In this document: positions 1-7,977 of the stretch, in pieces
How the letters are laid out: the number at the start of each line of letters is the position of its first letter
Position numbering within the stretch: position 1 is the first letter of the stretch
Translations under genes and position numbers: made by a program
Source: a virus
Virus record (IMG/VR): IMGVR_UViG_3300032092_000222
Coordinates: 1-25,229 of that record
Direction: 5' to 3' (one strand)
Length of the DNA: 25,229 bases
Notes under the pieces: model-generated
Told to the model about the DNA's origin: nothing
Seen by the model: only the letters and a program-made list of their open reading frames with translations
Databases searched by the model: none

Positions 1-2
1 CA

Positions 3-485
3 GCTATATTCTCACCATTTGACTCTGTCGTAGAGATCGCTAACCAGGCTGCGAGGTCTACTGTCGCAGCACTCGGAGTTGATCCTAGCGCAGTGAGCGG
101 ACTAGAAAACATCATTCAATCTCCAGAGAACGACTTCATGTCTTCGACTGGCAACGCAATAACAAGGGCATTCGAGAGCAACTCTGGACGGGGCTTGGCT
201 GGAGTTATAACGAGCATGCAGTTTAACTGGATAGGATCTGATGCTGGAATGTGGGAGACAGAGTGGAATTCTCGCGCACCAACGGCATGTCGTGTAACTC
301 TTAACTTCACTGTAATACACGATATCTCGCCAGGAATCGACAATTCTGGTATGAATCGCGCACCCAACTACAACGTTGGAGATATTATGCAAGCATACTC
401 GGGAGACTCTTACAATGACAACGGTGAGGTCTCGAGGAACTACTTCACTGCAGCAGGATCCCACGCTAACAAGAGGATCAAATGA
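3..485 (+). CDS. Tail/baseplate structural protein, 5' truncated
   Basis: The reading frame is open to the left edge of the window, so the N-terminus lies outside. A GTG at 93 is internal to the open frame and is probably not the start. About 160 residues are visible. The C-terminal part carries a motif reading approximately VTLNFTVIHDISPG followed by RAPNYNVGD. I associate this with myovirus baseplate or tail-tube-junction proteins (T4 gp48/gp54-like beta-rich folds), but the family assignment is from memory and tentative. The stop codon overlaps the ATG of the next gene (ATGA), so the two are translationally coupled, and the downstream genes are gp53-like and hub-like. A virion baseplate role is therefore likely. 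The exact family is uncertain. Confidence 0.6.
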   Translation, partial: AIFSPFDSVVEIANQAARSTVAALGVDPSAVSGLENIIQSPENDFMSSTGNAITRAFESNSGRGLAGVITSMQFNWIGSDAGMWETEWNSRAPTACRVTLNFTVIHDISPGIDNSGMNRAPNYNVGDIMQAYSGDSYNDNGEVSRNYFTAAGSHANKRIK

Positions 486-784
486 CACAGAGCAGATACA
501 CCTTTTCTCCTCGGATACTTGGAAACACCATAGTGAACAGCCAGGCATCTACCAAAATAATCGCTGCAATACAGTCTGGAAGATTGTCCTGCAGCGTTGT
601 TGAGGTCGCTGACGGAACTCGTCTAGATCACATTGCGCACGATGCCTATGGAGATTCATCGTACTGGTGGGTGATAGCTGCAGCATCGGGAATAGGCTGG
701 GGGTTGCAAGTCCCACCAGGAACAGTTGCAAGAATTCCCACTAGCATAGACGCTGTGATAGGAGTGCTATCAGATGTTCAATAA
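482..784 (+). CDS. Baseplate wedge protein, gp53/LysM-like
   Basis: This 100-residue protein starts at an ATG that overlaps the previous stop, with GAGGA (473-477) as SD. Residues about 47-86 contain RLDHIAHDAYGD, then YWWVIAAASG and a Pro-rich VPPGTVARIP. This is the hallmark of phage LysM-like baseplate proteins related to T4 gp53 (D.LA...YGD...WW.IA...... P.G..L.IP). In T4 the protein joins baseplate wedges, and LysM-like folds can also touch peptidoglycan. It sits between a baseplate-like protein and the hub-like protein and overlaps the latter by 11 bases. The motif is seen directly. The wedge role is inferred from family and context. Confidence 0.75.
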   Translation: MTQSRYTFSPRILGNTIVNSQASTKIIAAIQSGRLSCSVVEVADGTRLDHIAHDAYGDSSYWWVIAAASGIGWGLQVPPGTVARIPTSIDAVIGVLSDVQ

Positions 785-3740
785 GGTTCTTCTCTATAAT
801 GCAGCCGCTGAGATTTCAACGTCGACAGCATTTAGAAAAGGAGATAATTTCGCCTCTATGGCTGGAGAGTTTGTTGCACTCGGCTCAGGTGGAGTTTCAC
901 CTACGTCAGATCTTGACAATGACTCGAAAGTTCAAGAAGAGTATCGCGACGACCTTACGAGAGGCACGTTTCAAGATCTAACCAGCGGGGCTTCCATCAA
1001 GATAAAAGTTCCTGGTAAAGACGAGGTAGACATATACTCGGGAGAAGAGCTGTTAGAAAAGGGATTTACCAAGGGAATTGTTACAAGCTGCCTTCCGACT
1101 TCAAGAAACATAATCAACGACAACATCGGAAACCCAGAAAGAATTAGCACACCCTCAGTTGCATTTTACTTGCATAAAAGTGATGCAAAAGGTCTCCCTA
1201 GAAGAGACGCTGAAGTGGTCTCTGCTTTCATGTCTGGCATTCCTACCCTAGAGATGTCACGCTGTGTTCCCTATCTAGATTTAACGCTCGTGTCTCTCGA
1301 AGACAAGTTCAAAAAAGGACAAGAGCGTAGAAAGATAAGCCTCGTGAGATTCCTCGGTGACAAGCTCGAAACTGACATCATCGCAAACGCGATCCCTGCA
1401 GACCTAGGAGATCTTCCTACGAATTTGTCCAAGAGAAATCTATACACGGGCATGGAAGTCTTCACTTCACCTCAAACTCTCGTTAATCCAAACAATAACA
1501 GCGGGTTGAACAAGTTTCTTCCCTTTCTTTCTCTAAATTCGTGCGACGTAAGGACTGTCAGCGCTGGTCAAGGGTTCTACTCTTACAAGACTGCAAGCAT
1601 CAAGCTAACACTGCACGATAGAACAAGGATGAGAGAGATTTCTCCGCTTATCGCAGTTGACCAATTTTCCCAGAACTACATTGTGCTTGAATACGGCTGG
1701 AGCCATCCTGACGGAGGACCTGGCTCTAGAAATGCATACGGTGTGCTCATGAACAACATGCGTTGCAGGGAGACATACTCGCTAGTAAGTTCCAACTTCA
1801 GCACAAGCGCAGAAAGTGCAGGAGCTGTAGCGATAACCCTTAACCTCGCCATGATGCCAGGGGAACAGTCAAGAGGAATATCTGCTGCAGCAGGAGAGCA
1901 AGTTCAACTTTCCCTAGTTAAGTCTGCTCTTATGAGCGTGCTACGTCAGCAGGCATCTGAGTCTGAGTCTGAGGATGTTGCCAAAAAGATGAAGATAAAG
2001 ACAAAGAATGTCTCTTTTGCGGGAAGCATGGTTCCAAGGGAAAGCCTTGTCTCTCTTATAAAGATACTAGAGGCTGAACAGTTCTCTGAGACGGCTTTCA
2101 CAGCTGCTTCAAACGAGATAATCAATCTGCTTGATACTCCAAACGCTGTGAATGAATCGACAGACATACAGACTCAGCTTACAAACAAGCGGAAGGAGAT
2201 AACATCTAACCTGAGCAAGTCAGACTTTAGCGCCAGACTTGGTACGATAATGACAGCGAGAAAGCAAGCTCAGGGAGACAAGTCTGATGAGACTTACATC
2301 CCGCTTTCAACTATCGTGTATGCTTATCTTGCTTATCCTCTTGCGACGAGCTGCAGGTTTGATGAGATACAGGTTCATTTCTACCCAATGAACAAGAACG
2401 CACTCTACGCTAGCGCTATCAACATAGGTGATATGCCAGTTCCCCTAAGCGTCTTAGACGAGGCGCTGAGCAAACTTTCAAACCCGAGCGGACAGAGTCT
2501 CGTAAATTACATTATAGATCAGACACTAAGCAGGCCTGACTTCTTCTACTACGGTTTAAACGACCTTTATGCAAAAAAAGAAGCCATCGTCAAAGAGAGT
2601 GATGCTAAGATAGAATCTACGAGTAAAGACCTTAAGGCTGCAAAATCAGAAGCCGAGACTGCGAACAAGTTCGTCCAGACACAGCCTGGAAACTCTGCTT
2701 CTAGCAGGTTTAGCTTTACCGGAGAAGTTACAAAACCCACTAGCCCATACGCTTCTGCTGCAAATTCATCTGCGACCAGCGGAACTGGCGTGTATAAAAG
2801 CATAACTAGCGGATATACACAAAGCTCATCAGCGGCCATTGATAGAACAATTCTAGGCGCTGCAGAAAGACGATCGGCAGACGCGACGAAGGCTGCCGAC
2901 GAAGCAAGGCGCCAGAAAGAAGTTGCGGTCAGCAAGATTGATCAAGATATCGAGGATAGAATTCAGGAGATAGCGAAAGCAGTGCAGATGCCTAGCGATG
3001 AGTTTCTAGTTCCTGACATTCGCATCTATGTAGAGTCGACCGGCATGGTCGATCAAAACGGTAAGAAAACTTCCAAGATTCTTGCAAAGGTGCACATCTT
3101 TGACAAGAGCAGCTCACCTTACTTTAGTCAGCAGATTGTGCTGAAATCAATTACTTCTGGTGATATCATATCGACGTACGATAAATTTGTGCCTCAAATC
3201 AAAGATGCGAACGGAAAGAGCGTATCAAAGCTCATTCCAGGAAATGAAGCATCAGCGATTATCGGAAACTTCAACGAGAGGGTGATAAAAGACATAATTG
3301 CAGCGACTGTTCCGACAATAACGATCGGGAACGAGTTTTCGATGGTAACGTCTCTATCTGTTAGCGCAAACACCCAGGGAAATCTTGCTGACACTCTGAT
3401 GCTTGAGGCGATTAAAAATGCAAAAGATCCATCAATATCGAAGGCAGGATCTTCTAATATTGACGACATCACGGTCATCCCTAGCACCATGAGCGTGACA
3501 ATGACAGGGATGCCTGTGATGCAGTACGGACAACAGTTCTTCGTAGACCTTCAGACGGGCACCAACACAGATAACATCTACGTCGTAACGAGCGTGAACC
3601 ACTCAATAACCCCTGAGGGATTCACGACATCACTCTCTCTAACACCTTCTTTCCAGGGATCGATAAAGAGCTTCAAGACCGCCCTCCGTGCAGCAGTAAC
3701 GAAACTTACCAAGAAAGAAGTTGTCTCTGAAGCTGGCTAG
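774..3740 (+). CDS. Large baseplate hub-like protein
   Basis: A 988-residue protein whose ATG lies inside the end of the previous gene, with GGAG at 761-764. Residues about 255-375 look like a phage hub (gpD/gp27-type) domain: SLNSCDVRTVSAGQGFYSY, then EYGWSHPDGG near 306-315 and a NAYGVLMNNMRCRE segment. The last about 90 residues (GQQFFVDLQTGT, IYVVTSVNHSI, TSLSLTPSFQG) resemble the C-terminal beta-domain of hub proteins. Between them, at about 590-740, is a low-complexity Ala/Ser/Lys region with two likely coiled coils, unlike the compact T4 hub. It probably forms the central baseplate hub that connects the tail tube and spike. It is much longer than T4 gp27 (about 390 residues), so inserted domains of unknown role are present. 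Confidence 0.65.
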   Translation: MFNKVLLYNAAAEISTSTAFRKGDNFASMAGEFVALGSGGVSPTSDLDNDSKVQEEYRDDLTRGTFQDLTSGASIKIKVPGKDEVDIYSGEELLEKGFTKGIVTSCLPTSRNIINDNIGNPERISTPSVAFYLHKSDAKGLPRRDAEVVSAFMSGIPTLEMSRCVPYLDLTLVSLEDKFKKGQERRKISLVRFLGDKLETDIIANAIPADLGDLPTNLSKRNLYTGMEVFTSPQTLVNPNNNSGLNKFLPFLSLNSCDVRTVSAGQGFYSYKTASIKLTLHDRTRMREISPLIAVDQFSQNYIVLEYGWSHPDGGPGSRNAYGVLMNNMRCRETYSLVSSNFSTSAESAGAVAITLNLAMMPGEQSRGISAAAGEQVQLSLVKSALMSVLRQQASESESEDVAKKMKIKTKNVSFAGSMVPRESLVSLIKILEAEQFSETAFTAASNEIINLLDTPNAVNESTDIQTQLTNKRKEITSNLSKSDFSARLGTIMTARKQAQGDKSDETYIPLSTIVYAYLAYPLATSCRFDEIQVHFYPMNKNALYASAINIGDMPVPLSVLDEALSKLSNPSGQSLVNYIIDQTLSRPDFFYYGLNDLYAKKEAIVKESDAKIESTSKDLKAAKSEAETANKFVQTQPGNSASSRFSFTGEVTKPTSPYASAANSSATSGTGVYKSITSGYTQSSSAAIDRTILGAAERRSADATKAADEARRQKEVAVSKIDQDIEDRIQEIAKAVQMPSDEFLVPDIRIYVESTGMVDQNGKKTSKILAKVHIFDKSSSPYFSQQIVLKSITSGDIISTYDKFVPQIKDANGKSVSKLIPGNEASAIIGNFNERVIKDIIAATVPTITIGNEFSMVTSLSVSANTQGNLADTLMLEAIKNAKDPSISKAGSSNIDDITVIPSTMSVTMTGMPVMQYGQQFFVDLQTGTNTDNIYVVTSVNHSITPEGFTTSLSLTPSFQGSIKSFKTALRAAVTKLTKKEVVSEAG

Positions 3741-3746
3741 GATTAA

Positions 3747-3775
3747 TTGTAAAGGTTCTATTTCTTAGATAGAAT
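3747..3775 (+). promoter_or_regulatory. Putative sigma70-type promoter before the polymerase gene
   Basis: TTGTAA at 3747-3752, a 17-base spacer, then TAGAAT at 3770-3775 (5 of 6 to TATAAT). The same -35 hexamer and spacing occur before the gene at 19131. The expected transcription start would fall at or next to the ATG (3782), implying a very short or absent leader. This fits the poor SD here but weakens the call. Confidence 0.35.
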
Positions 3776-3776
3776 C
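3754..3776 (+). repeat. Inverted repeat over the putative -10 region
   Basis: GGTTCTAT (3754-3761) can pair with ATAGAATC (3769-3776) around a 7-base loop, with one G-T wobble. It ends 5 bases before the ATG at 3782 and covers the spacer and the -10 box. It could be an operator dyad or an RNA hairpin at the 5' end of the message. No T-run follows, so it is not a standard terminator. Confidence 0.45.
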
Positions 3777-3781
3777 AGGTT

Positions 3782-4930
3782 ATGATACTCTGCATCTGCT
3801 CAGAAGCCTCTGGTATGAAGAAGAATCTTCATATCGACACTGACACTGACAAGTTCGTGACCTCTGAAGATCATGGCGGTTTTTGTCTAGGTAGAAGAAC
3901 GGCAAGATCTGTGCGGGACATTGCCAGGCTTCTCGATATCCAGGAACCTAGTCCGCCAAAAAAGCATCTAGCATCCATGGAAATCGTCAATGCTAGCAGG
4001 CCAATGTGGTCTGCGATACTGTCTGCTGAAGAAATGAAAAAGTTCATGTCTTCACTTGTGACTTTCAGCAAGAAATGCTGGGACTCGTCAGGGGAATACG
4101 AGAAATTGATTTTTCCAGCAGGAAACGAGATACTTTTCTCTCTTGACAAGATGAGGATTGATACAGAATTCGTCAAGAAGCACATGGATACTGATCATAC
4201 CGGAGTTCTGCGGACTTTTCTATCCGCTGAGGTGCCCCGATACAATCGTTTCGCATCGGTGACAGGAAGAATGAGCATCACATCAGGCCCAGACATCGCG
4301 CGTCTTCGGAAAGACATGCGGAAGATAATACTTCCGGAATCCGAAGACCGCGCAGTGTATCAGCTTGACATGGTCTCACTAGAGCCGAGCATTGCTATGC
4401 TTATAGATGGACAGAGGTGTCCTGATGACATCTACGCGCATCTTAGCAAGAGCGTTCTCGGAGGTGAGGCGACGAGAGAGGTTGCCAAGGCAGCAACCAT
4501 ATGTGCACTTTACGGTATATCTGCTAAGAAACTCTCTGAGAGAATACCGAAACACCTTGATGCAACACGTATTCTCGGAGACGTAAGGTCTTATTTTAAT
4601 ATAACTGGAATGCTCCTCAAGCTCAAGAAGCAAGCTCAAGAAGGATCTATAAAGAACTTCTTTGGCAGAGAAGTTGAAGCAACAGAAACTTCTCCCCTCG
4701 TCAATTATTTCCTGCAGTCAAGCGGAGTCGATGCATCTCTGCTGGCATTCTCAGAATTTAGAAGGTCTGCAACAAGCTCAGGAATTGCAGTTTCCCCAAA
4801 AGGTGTGATTCACGATGCACTGATCTTCACTGCGGAGAGGTCTTCTCTTGACAAGCTGATCGACATCTCTAAGCAAATCTCAGTCCCTAAGATTGGAAAT
4901 ATGCGCGCAAAAATCACGGAGGTAATGTGA
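3782..4930 (+). CDS. Family A DNA polymerase, core domain only
   Basis: This 382-residue protein carries the family A polymerase motifs in order. TGRMS at 161-165 is the template/primer strand motif. LDMVSLEPSI contains the motif A acid D196 and the sugar-steric-gate-type E201. The O helix has R232, K236 and YG 244-245. Motif C is HDA at 344-346. The motif C Asp is present but the usual following Glu is Ala, and the O-helix position equivalent to E. coli Phe762 is Ile240. The first about 140 residues show no exonuclease motif, so the protein appears to lack both proofreading and 5' nuclease domains and is far shorter than Pol I (928 residues). A separate 5' nuclease is encoded at 9155. It could be the replicative polymerase, with proofreading elsewhere, or an accessory enzyme. 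It lies between structural genes, and its SD is weak. Confidence 0.85.
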   Translation: MILCICSEASGMKKNLHIDTDTDKFVTSEDHGGFCLGRRTARSVRDIARLLDIQEPSPPKKHLASMEIVNASRPMWSAILSAEEMKKFMSSLVTFSKKCWDSSGEYEKLIFPAGNEILFSLDKMRIDTEFVKKHMDTDHTGVLRTFLSAEVPRYNRFASVTGRMSITSGPDIARLRKDMRKIILPESEDRAVYQLDMVSLEPSIAMLIDGQRCPDDIYAHLSKSVLGGEATREVAKAATICALYGISAKKLSERIPKHLDATRILGDVRSYFNITGMLLKLKKQAQEGSIKNFFGREVEATETSPLVNYFLQSSGVDASLLAFSEFRRSATSSGIAVSPKGVIHDALIFTAERSSLDKLIDISKQISVPKIGNMRAKITEVM

Positions 4931-5508
4931 AAGTAGACAACCTGGAAGAAAACTGGTCGATTTTTAGCAAGATCTTGTCAAAGACAGATAGAGGAGAAGA
5001 AATTTCTGCTTTTCTTGACAAGCACGGACAGCAGATACTAGAGACCCCGGCAAAGGACAGGGGTGACTGGGTAACTTCTTGCCCTGGTGGTCTTGTCTAC
5101 AACTCACTGCTGACTCTCAAGCATGCAAAGACTATATCAGCAACTGTCGGAGCTGATGTTGATCCGAGCTCTCTGTCTATTGTCTGCCTTCTCCACGAAA
5201 TTGGAAAGATAGGAGAGCCTGGGGGTCTACCCTATTACAAGCTCCAGACTTCGAGCTGGCATATCGAAAGAGGCCAGATCTACACATACGAGCCTAACAT
5301 ACAGAAGATGACTCATCCTCACAGGTCACTTTACATACTGCAGCAAGCCGGCATAAAGATTAATCACGATGAATTCGTTGCAATACTGACATCAACAGGG
5401 TTCTCTTACGACGAGAATAAGTTCTATATTGGTGGAGAAAATACTCTAGTCACAATACTGCAGTCTGCATTGTCTCTGACGAATATGGTGACAAAGCGTA
5501 ATATGTAG
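4927..5508 (+). CDS. HD-domain hydrolase-like protein, degenerate active site
   Basis: The GTG start overlaps the polymerase stop (GTGA), with a strong GGAGGT SD at 4918-4923, so it is translationally coupled. The 193 residues follow the layout of phage HD-superfamily phosphohydrolases: a GGLV segment near 54-57, LLHEIGKIG at 88-96, a Tyr-rich stretch at 118-121, and THPHRS at 129-134. Three positions that normally bind metal look changed. The His usual after GGLV is Asn59, the HD pair is HE (90-91), and the His expected near 155-158 is absent. This suggests a weakened or non-catalytic HD fold, perhaps binding nucleotides or acting as a partner of the polymerase encoded just upstream. The family is fairly sure and the activity is doubtful. 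Confidence 0.65.
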   Translation: MKVDNLEENWSIFSKILSKTDRGEEISAFLDKHGQQILETPAKDRGDWVTSCPGGLVYNSLLTLKHAKTISATVGADVDPSSLSIVCLLHEIGKIGEPGGLPYYKLQTSSWHIERGQIYTYEPNIQKMTHPHRSLYILQQAGIKINHDEFVAILTSTGFSYDENKFYIGGENTLVTILQSALSLTNMVTKRNM

Positions 5509-5512
5509 ACCA

Positions 5513-6973
5513 ATGCGGCCACCAGTAAAGAGCAAAAACCAGGGATATGCGAGATCAGGAAGAGGTACTGGAGTACCAGCTGCCGGAGCGATAGGCGGAG
5601 GAGATGGGTTTCAGCAGAAAGTTGGTAGGCCAAAAAGGCCAGTCCTATCAGGCGACATGGGATCACCCACTCAGTCGGCAGACTCAGGATTTTCATCTTC
5701 ATTATCCCGTGTCAATAAAGGACGTGAGAAAGACGCCCTAATAGACAGGGGTCCAATGTTCCCTGATCAAGATCCAAGCTATGAAGAAGTTGATGACGCC
5801 CTGATTGGTCTTCGTACTAGAAAGCTACCTACTTACTTTGCAGGAATGAAAAGAATTCCAGAGAGTAACATGACTAGAGGCTTTGGAAAACCAAGTCTAG
5901 CGAAGAGCTTGCTAAACGAAGAGAGAGCCTTAGTGCAGGAAAGCTTTGTAGATGACCTTATGAAGACTGCATCTGAGATATCAGATGCAATTGGATCTGC
6001 ATTTGGTGTTGCTAGGCCCTTGATGAAGTTTGGCACAAAAGTTTTGCCCGGTATTGCATCTTCTGTCGCATCAAGCACAGCTGCATTGACAGGAGGAGCA
6101 TCGGCTGTTGCAGGATCAATACCCGGTGTCGACGTCCTATACGGAATGGGAGCAGGATATTTCAACTACCGCCAGATATCAGAAAATCTGAGAAAACTGG
6201 ATGAGATGTGCTACAGCTACGGAATAGCTGACAGCTACTCAGACTTAGTGTCCATGGATACTGAAGATTTCAAGCTTAGTGTTGGTCATCTTCTCTCAAG
6301 GACTCATGCAGAGAAAGAAGTCTTCAAAGAAGAACTAAACAAACTGTTTGGAAACTTCAAGGACATAATAGTTGCTGTCGAGATGATGTCAGATACTCTG
6401 ACAGGTGCTTCTCTTGCAGGTCCTTTTATTGGTCTCGCTTCAACAGCTGCTGCGACGTCTGCTGCGATAATCACGTCATTGACAACTGACTACGAGGTCG
6501 TTGTTCCAAAGATGATCGTCTTGCTCAGGCGGCTTCCGATGAGAGTAAAGAAGCTGATTGAGAAAGCAATACGTGAGTCAAATCCAGAGTACGACTACGA
6601 TGAGATGCTAGTTGTCATGGCGAGGTCTCATGTCATATACGTCGCACTCAAGCATGACGCGTACGAAGGGATAGAGCCCGTCAGACAAGACTATCAGGGT
6701 GGCCAGGAAATAGAAGGAACATCAGGCAGTCCTAGAATAACAATGGACATGCTCGAGGCCAAGAAGAACAAAAAGAAGACGCTTAAGAGAGAGTTCAGCG
6801 GTGCAGGTGCTGTGGCTGGCTTCACGGGTCCTCTCTCGGGATTTTCTTCACAGTCGCGAAAGGATGACTTTGAAGATGTCGCTGCGAAGTCTTTCGGTGG
6901 ATCTAACATTGACGAATCTGCAGCCTACATCGTCAATGGAAAGAGATCTATCGTCAAAGCACTACTTGACTAA
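5513..6973 (+). CDS. Unrecognised protein with Gly/Ala-rich hydrophobic segments; possible virion or ejected protein
   Basis: A 486-residue protein I do not recognise. The ATG lies 4 bases after the previous stop with no clear SD, so re-initiation is likely. The first about 90 residues are Gly/Ser/Pro-rich and basic, and probably disordered. Residues about 175-215 and 295-325 are Gly/Ala/Ser-rich hydrophobic stretches able to form membrane helices. Between them is a charged helical region. Residues 340-355 are strongly basic (LLRRLPMRVKKLIEK), and the C-terminal third is again polar with a Lys-rich run (KKNKKKTLKR). Disordered basic termini around amphipathic Ala/Gly helices resemble phage proteins packaged in the head and ejected with DNA, but this is inference. 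A structural protein of the neck or head is equally possible. Confidence 0.45.
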   Translation: MRPPVKSKNQGYARSGRGTGVPAAGAIGGGDGFQQKVGRPKRPVLSGDMGSPTQSADSGFSSSLSRVNKGREKDALIDRGPMFPDQDPSYEEVDDALIGLRTRKLPTYFAGMKRIPESNMTRGFGKPSLAKSLLNEERALVQESFVDDLMKTASEISDAIGSAFGVARPLMKFGTKVLPGIASSVASSTAALTGGASAVAGSIPGVDVLYGMGAGYFNYRQISENLRKLDEMCYSYGIADSYSDLVSMDTEDFKLSVGHLLSRTHAEKEVFKEELNKLFGNFKDIIVAVEMMSDTLTGASLAGPFIGLASTAAATSAAIITSLTTDYEVVVPKMIVLLRRLPMRVKKLIEKAIRESNPEYDYDEMLVVMARSHVIYVALKHDAYEGIEPVRQDYQGGQEIEGTSGSPRITMDMLEAKKNKKKTLKREFSGAGAVAGFTGPLSGFSSQSRKDDFEDVAAKSFGGSNIDESAAYIVNGKRSIVKALLD

Positions 6974-6996
6974 ATTTTACTAATAAAACAAGTTCT

Positions 6997-7015
6997 CGTG
7001 GGATACTATCCCATG
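6997..7015 (+). repeat. Intergenic inverted repeat
   Basis: An 8-bp stem (6997-7004 with 7008-7015, one wobble) around the 3-base loop ACT, 23 bases after the stop at 6973. There is no T-run downstream, so it may be an operator or an RNA-stabilising hairpin rather than a terminator. The rest of this 117-base gap is AT-rich and ends in an AAGGAG SD. TTGAGA at about 7042 could be a -35 box, but no good -10 follows at the right distance. Confidence 0.4.
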
Positions 7016-7090
7016 GCAAATAACTGGTAAGAAATCTTAATTTTGAGACGAAATACTAGAGTTTGCATTTTAATCACTAAGGAGTAAAAA

Positions 7091-7885
7091 GTGGCTATTG
7101 ACATCGAAGCAATCAAGAAGAAGTTTGGTGCACTGAGTGGTAACAAGCGTGGAAACAATAACTGGAAGCCCAAGGAGGGCGAGGAGTACACTGTCCGTCT
7201 CCTTTCCTTTCCTAACAACGAGGGCCAACCCTTCAAGGATCTCTGGTTCTACTACAACATTGGTAACAATCCGGGTCTCCTTGCCCCTTACCAGTTTGGC
7301 AAGCCTGATCCTATCCAGGAGCTAATCAACAAGCTCCGCGAGGATGGCTCTAAGGAGTCATACGAGCTCGCCAAGAAGCTCTACCCGAAGATGCGTTGCT
7401 ACGCTCCTGTCATCGTCCGCGGTGAAGAGGACAAGGGCGTGCAGATCTGGGCATTCGGCAAGCAGGTCTATCAGACTATTCTGAGCATCATCCTCGACGA
7501 GGATTACGGTGACATCACCGATCAGTTTGATGGTCGTGATGTGCGTATCACCTGCAGTCGTCCTGCCGGAAAGAAGTACGCTGAGACAGCAGTGATGCCT
7601 AAGGGCAAGTCGACTGCTCTTCACACAAATCCTACGCAGTCAAAGAAGTGGATCGATTCTATTCCAGATCCAAACTCGATGTTTGAGACCAAGTCCTACG
7701 ACGAGCTCTCGAAGATCGTCAATGACTGGATCGCAGGCGGTGCGGAAGTCAGCGACGGAACTGAGAAGTTTGGCAAGTCGCAGAAGAGCGAAGACGACGA
7801 TGATGTCAAGGACGTCAAGCCCAAGCCCCAGAGCAAAGAGCACCGCACTCTTGACGATGCCTTCTCTGATCTGATGGATGATTAA
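7091..7885 (+). CDS. Single-stranded DNA-binding protein, T4 gp32-like
   Basis: A 264-residue protein with a GTG start and a perfect AAGGAG SD (7079-7084). The N-terminal basic stretch (AIKKKF, NKRGNN) resembles the gp32 cooperativity arm. The middle OB-fold region has FKDLWFYYN and CYAPVIVRGEEDKGVQIWAFGKQVY-type strands typical of gp32 relatives in T4-like phages. The last about 45 residues are acidic and end in DDAFSDLMDD, the interaction tail used by gp32 to contact helicase loader, polymerase and recombinase. The zinc-binding Cys/His cluster of T4 gp32 is not visible. It should coat ssDNA at forks and during recombination with the UvsX-like protein encoded next. A strong SD, a downstream terminator and C-ending codons (CTC, ATC, AAG) fit high expression. 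Confidence 0.88.
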   Translation: MAIDIEAIKKKFGALSGNKRGNNNWKPKEGEEYTVRLLSFPNNEGQPFKDLWFYYNIGNNPGLLAPYQFGKPDPIQELINKLREDGSKESYELAKKLYPKMRCYAPVIVRGEEDKGVQIWAFGKQVYQTILSIILDEDYGDITDQFDGRDVRITCSRPAGKKYAETAVMPKGKSTALHTNPTQSKKWIDSIPDPNSMFETKSYDELSKIVNDWIAGGAEVSDGTEKFGKSQKSEDDDDVKDVKPKPQSKEHRTLDDAFSDLMDD

Positions 7886-7901
7886 AACCTAGTTGCCTTG
7901 C

Positions 7902-7929
7902 ATCGGGCGCGGATCACTCCGCGCCTGAT
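7902..7929 (+). terminator. Rho-independent terminator-like hairpin after the ssDNA-binding protein gene
   Basis: A 12-bp GC-rich stem (7902-7913 with 7918-7929, one G-T wobble) closes the loop TCAC. The following sequence TTTGTGT is only a weak U-tract, so termination may be partial. It separates the gp32-like gene from the recombinase gene and would raise the level of ssDNA-binding protein relative to downstream products. Confidence 0.7.
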
Positions 7930-7977
7930 TTGTGTAAAGTGTCATTGAATGCAGTATGTTTAAAATGGAGAAAACAA

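Noticed and set aside
102-548. 148-residue open frame on the - strand
   Set aside because: It crosses two convincing + strand baseplate genes, and its Cys/Arg-rich product has no recognisable motif.
7930-7977. N-terminal extension of the recombinase from a TTG
   Set aside because: It begins at the base of the terminator hairpin. The ATG at 7978 has a good SD and gives normal UvsX length.
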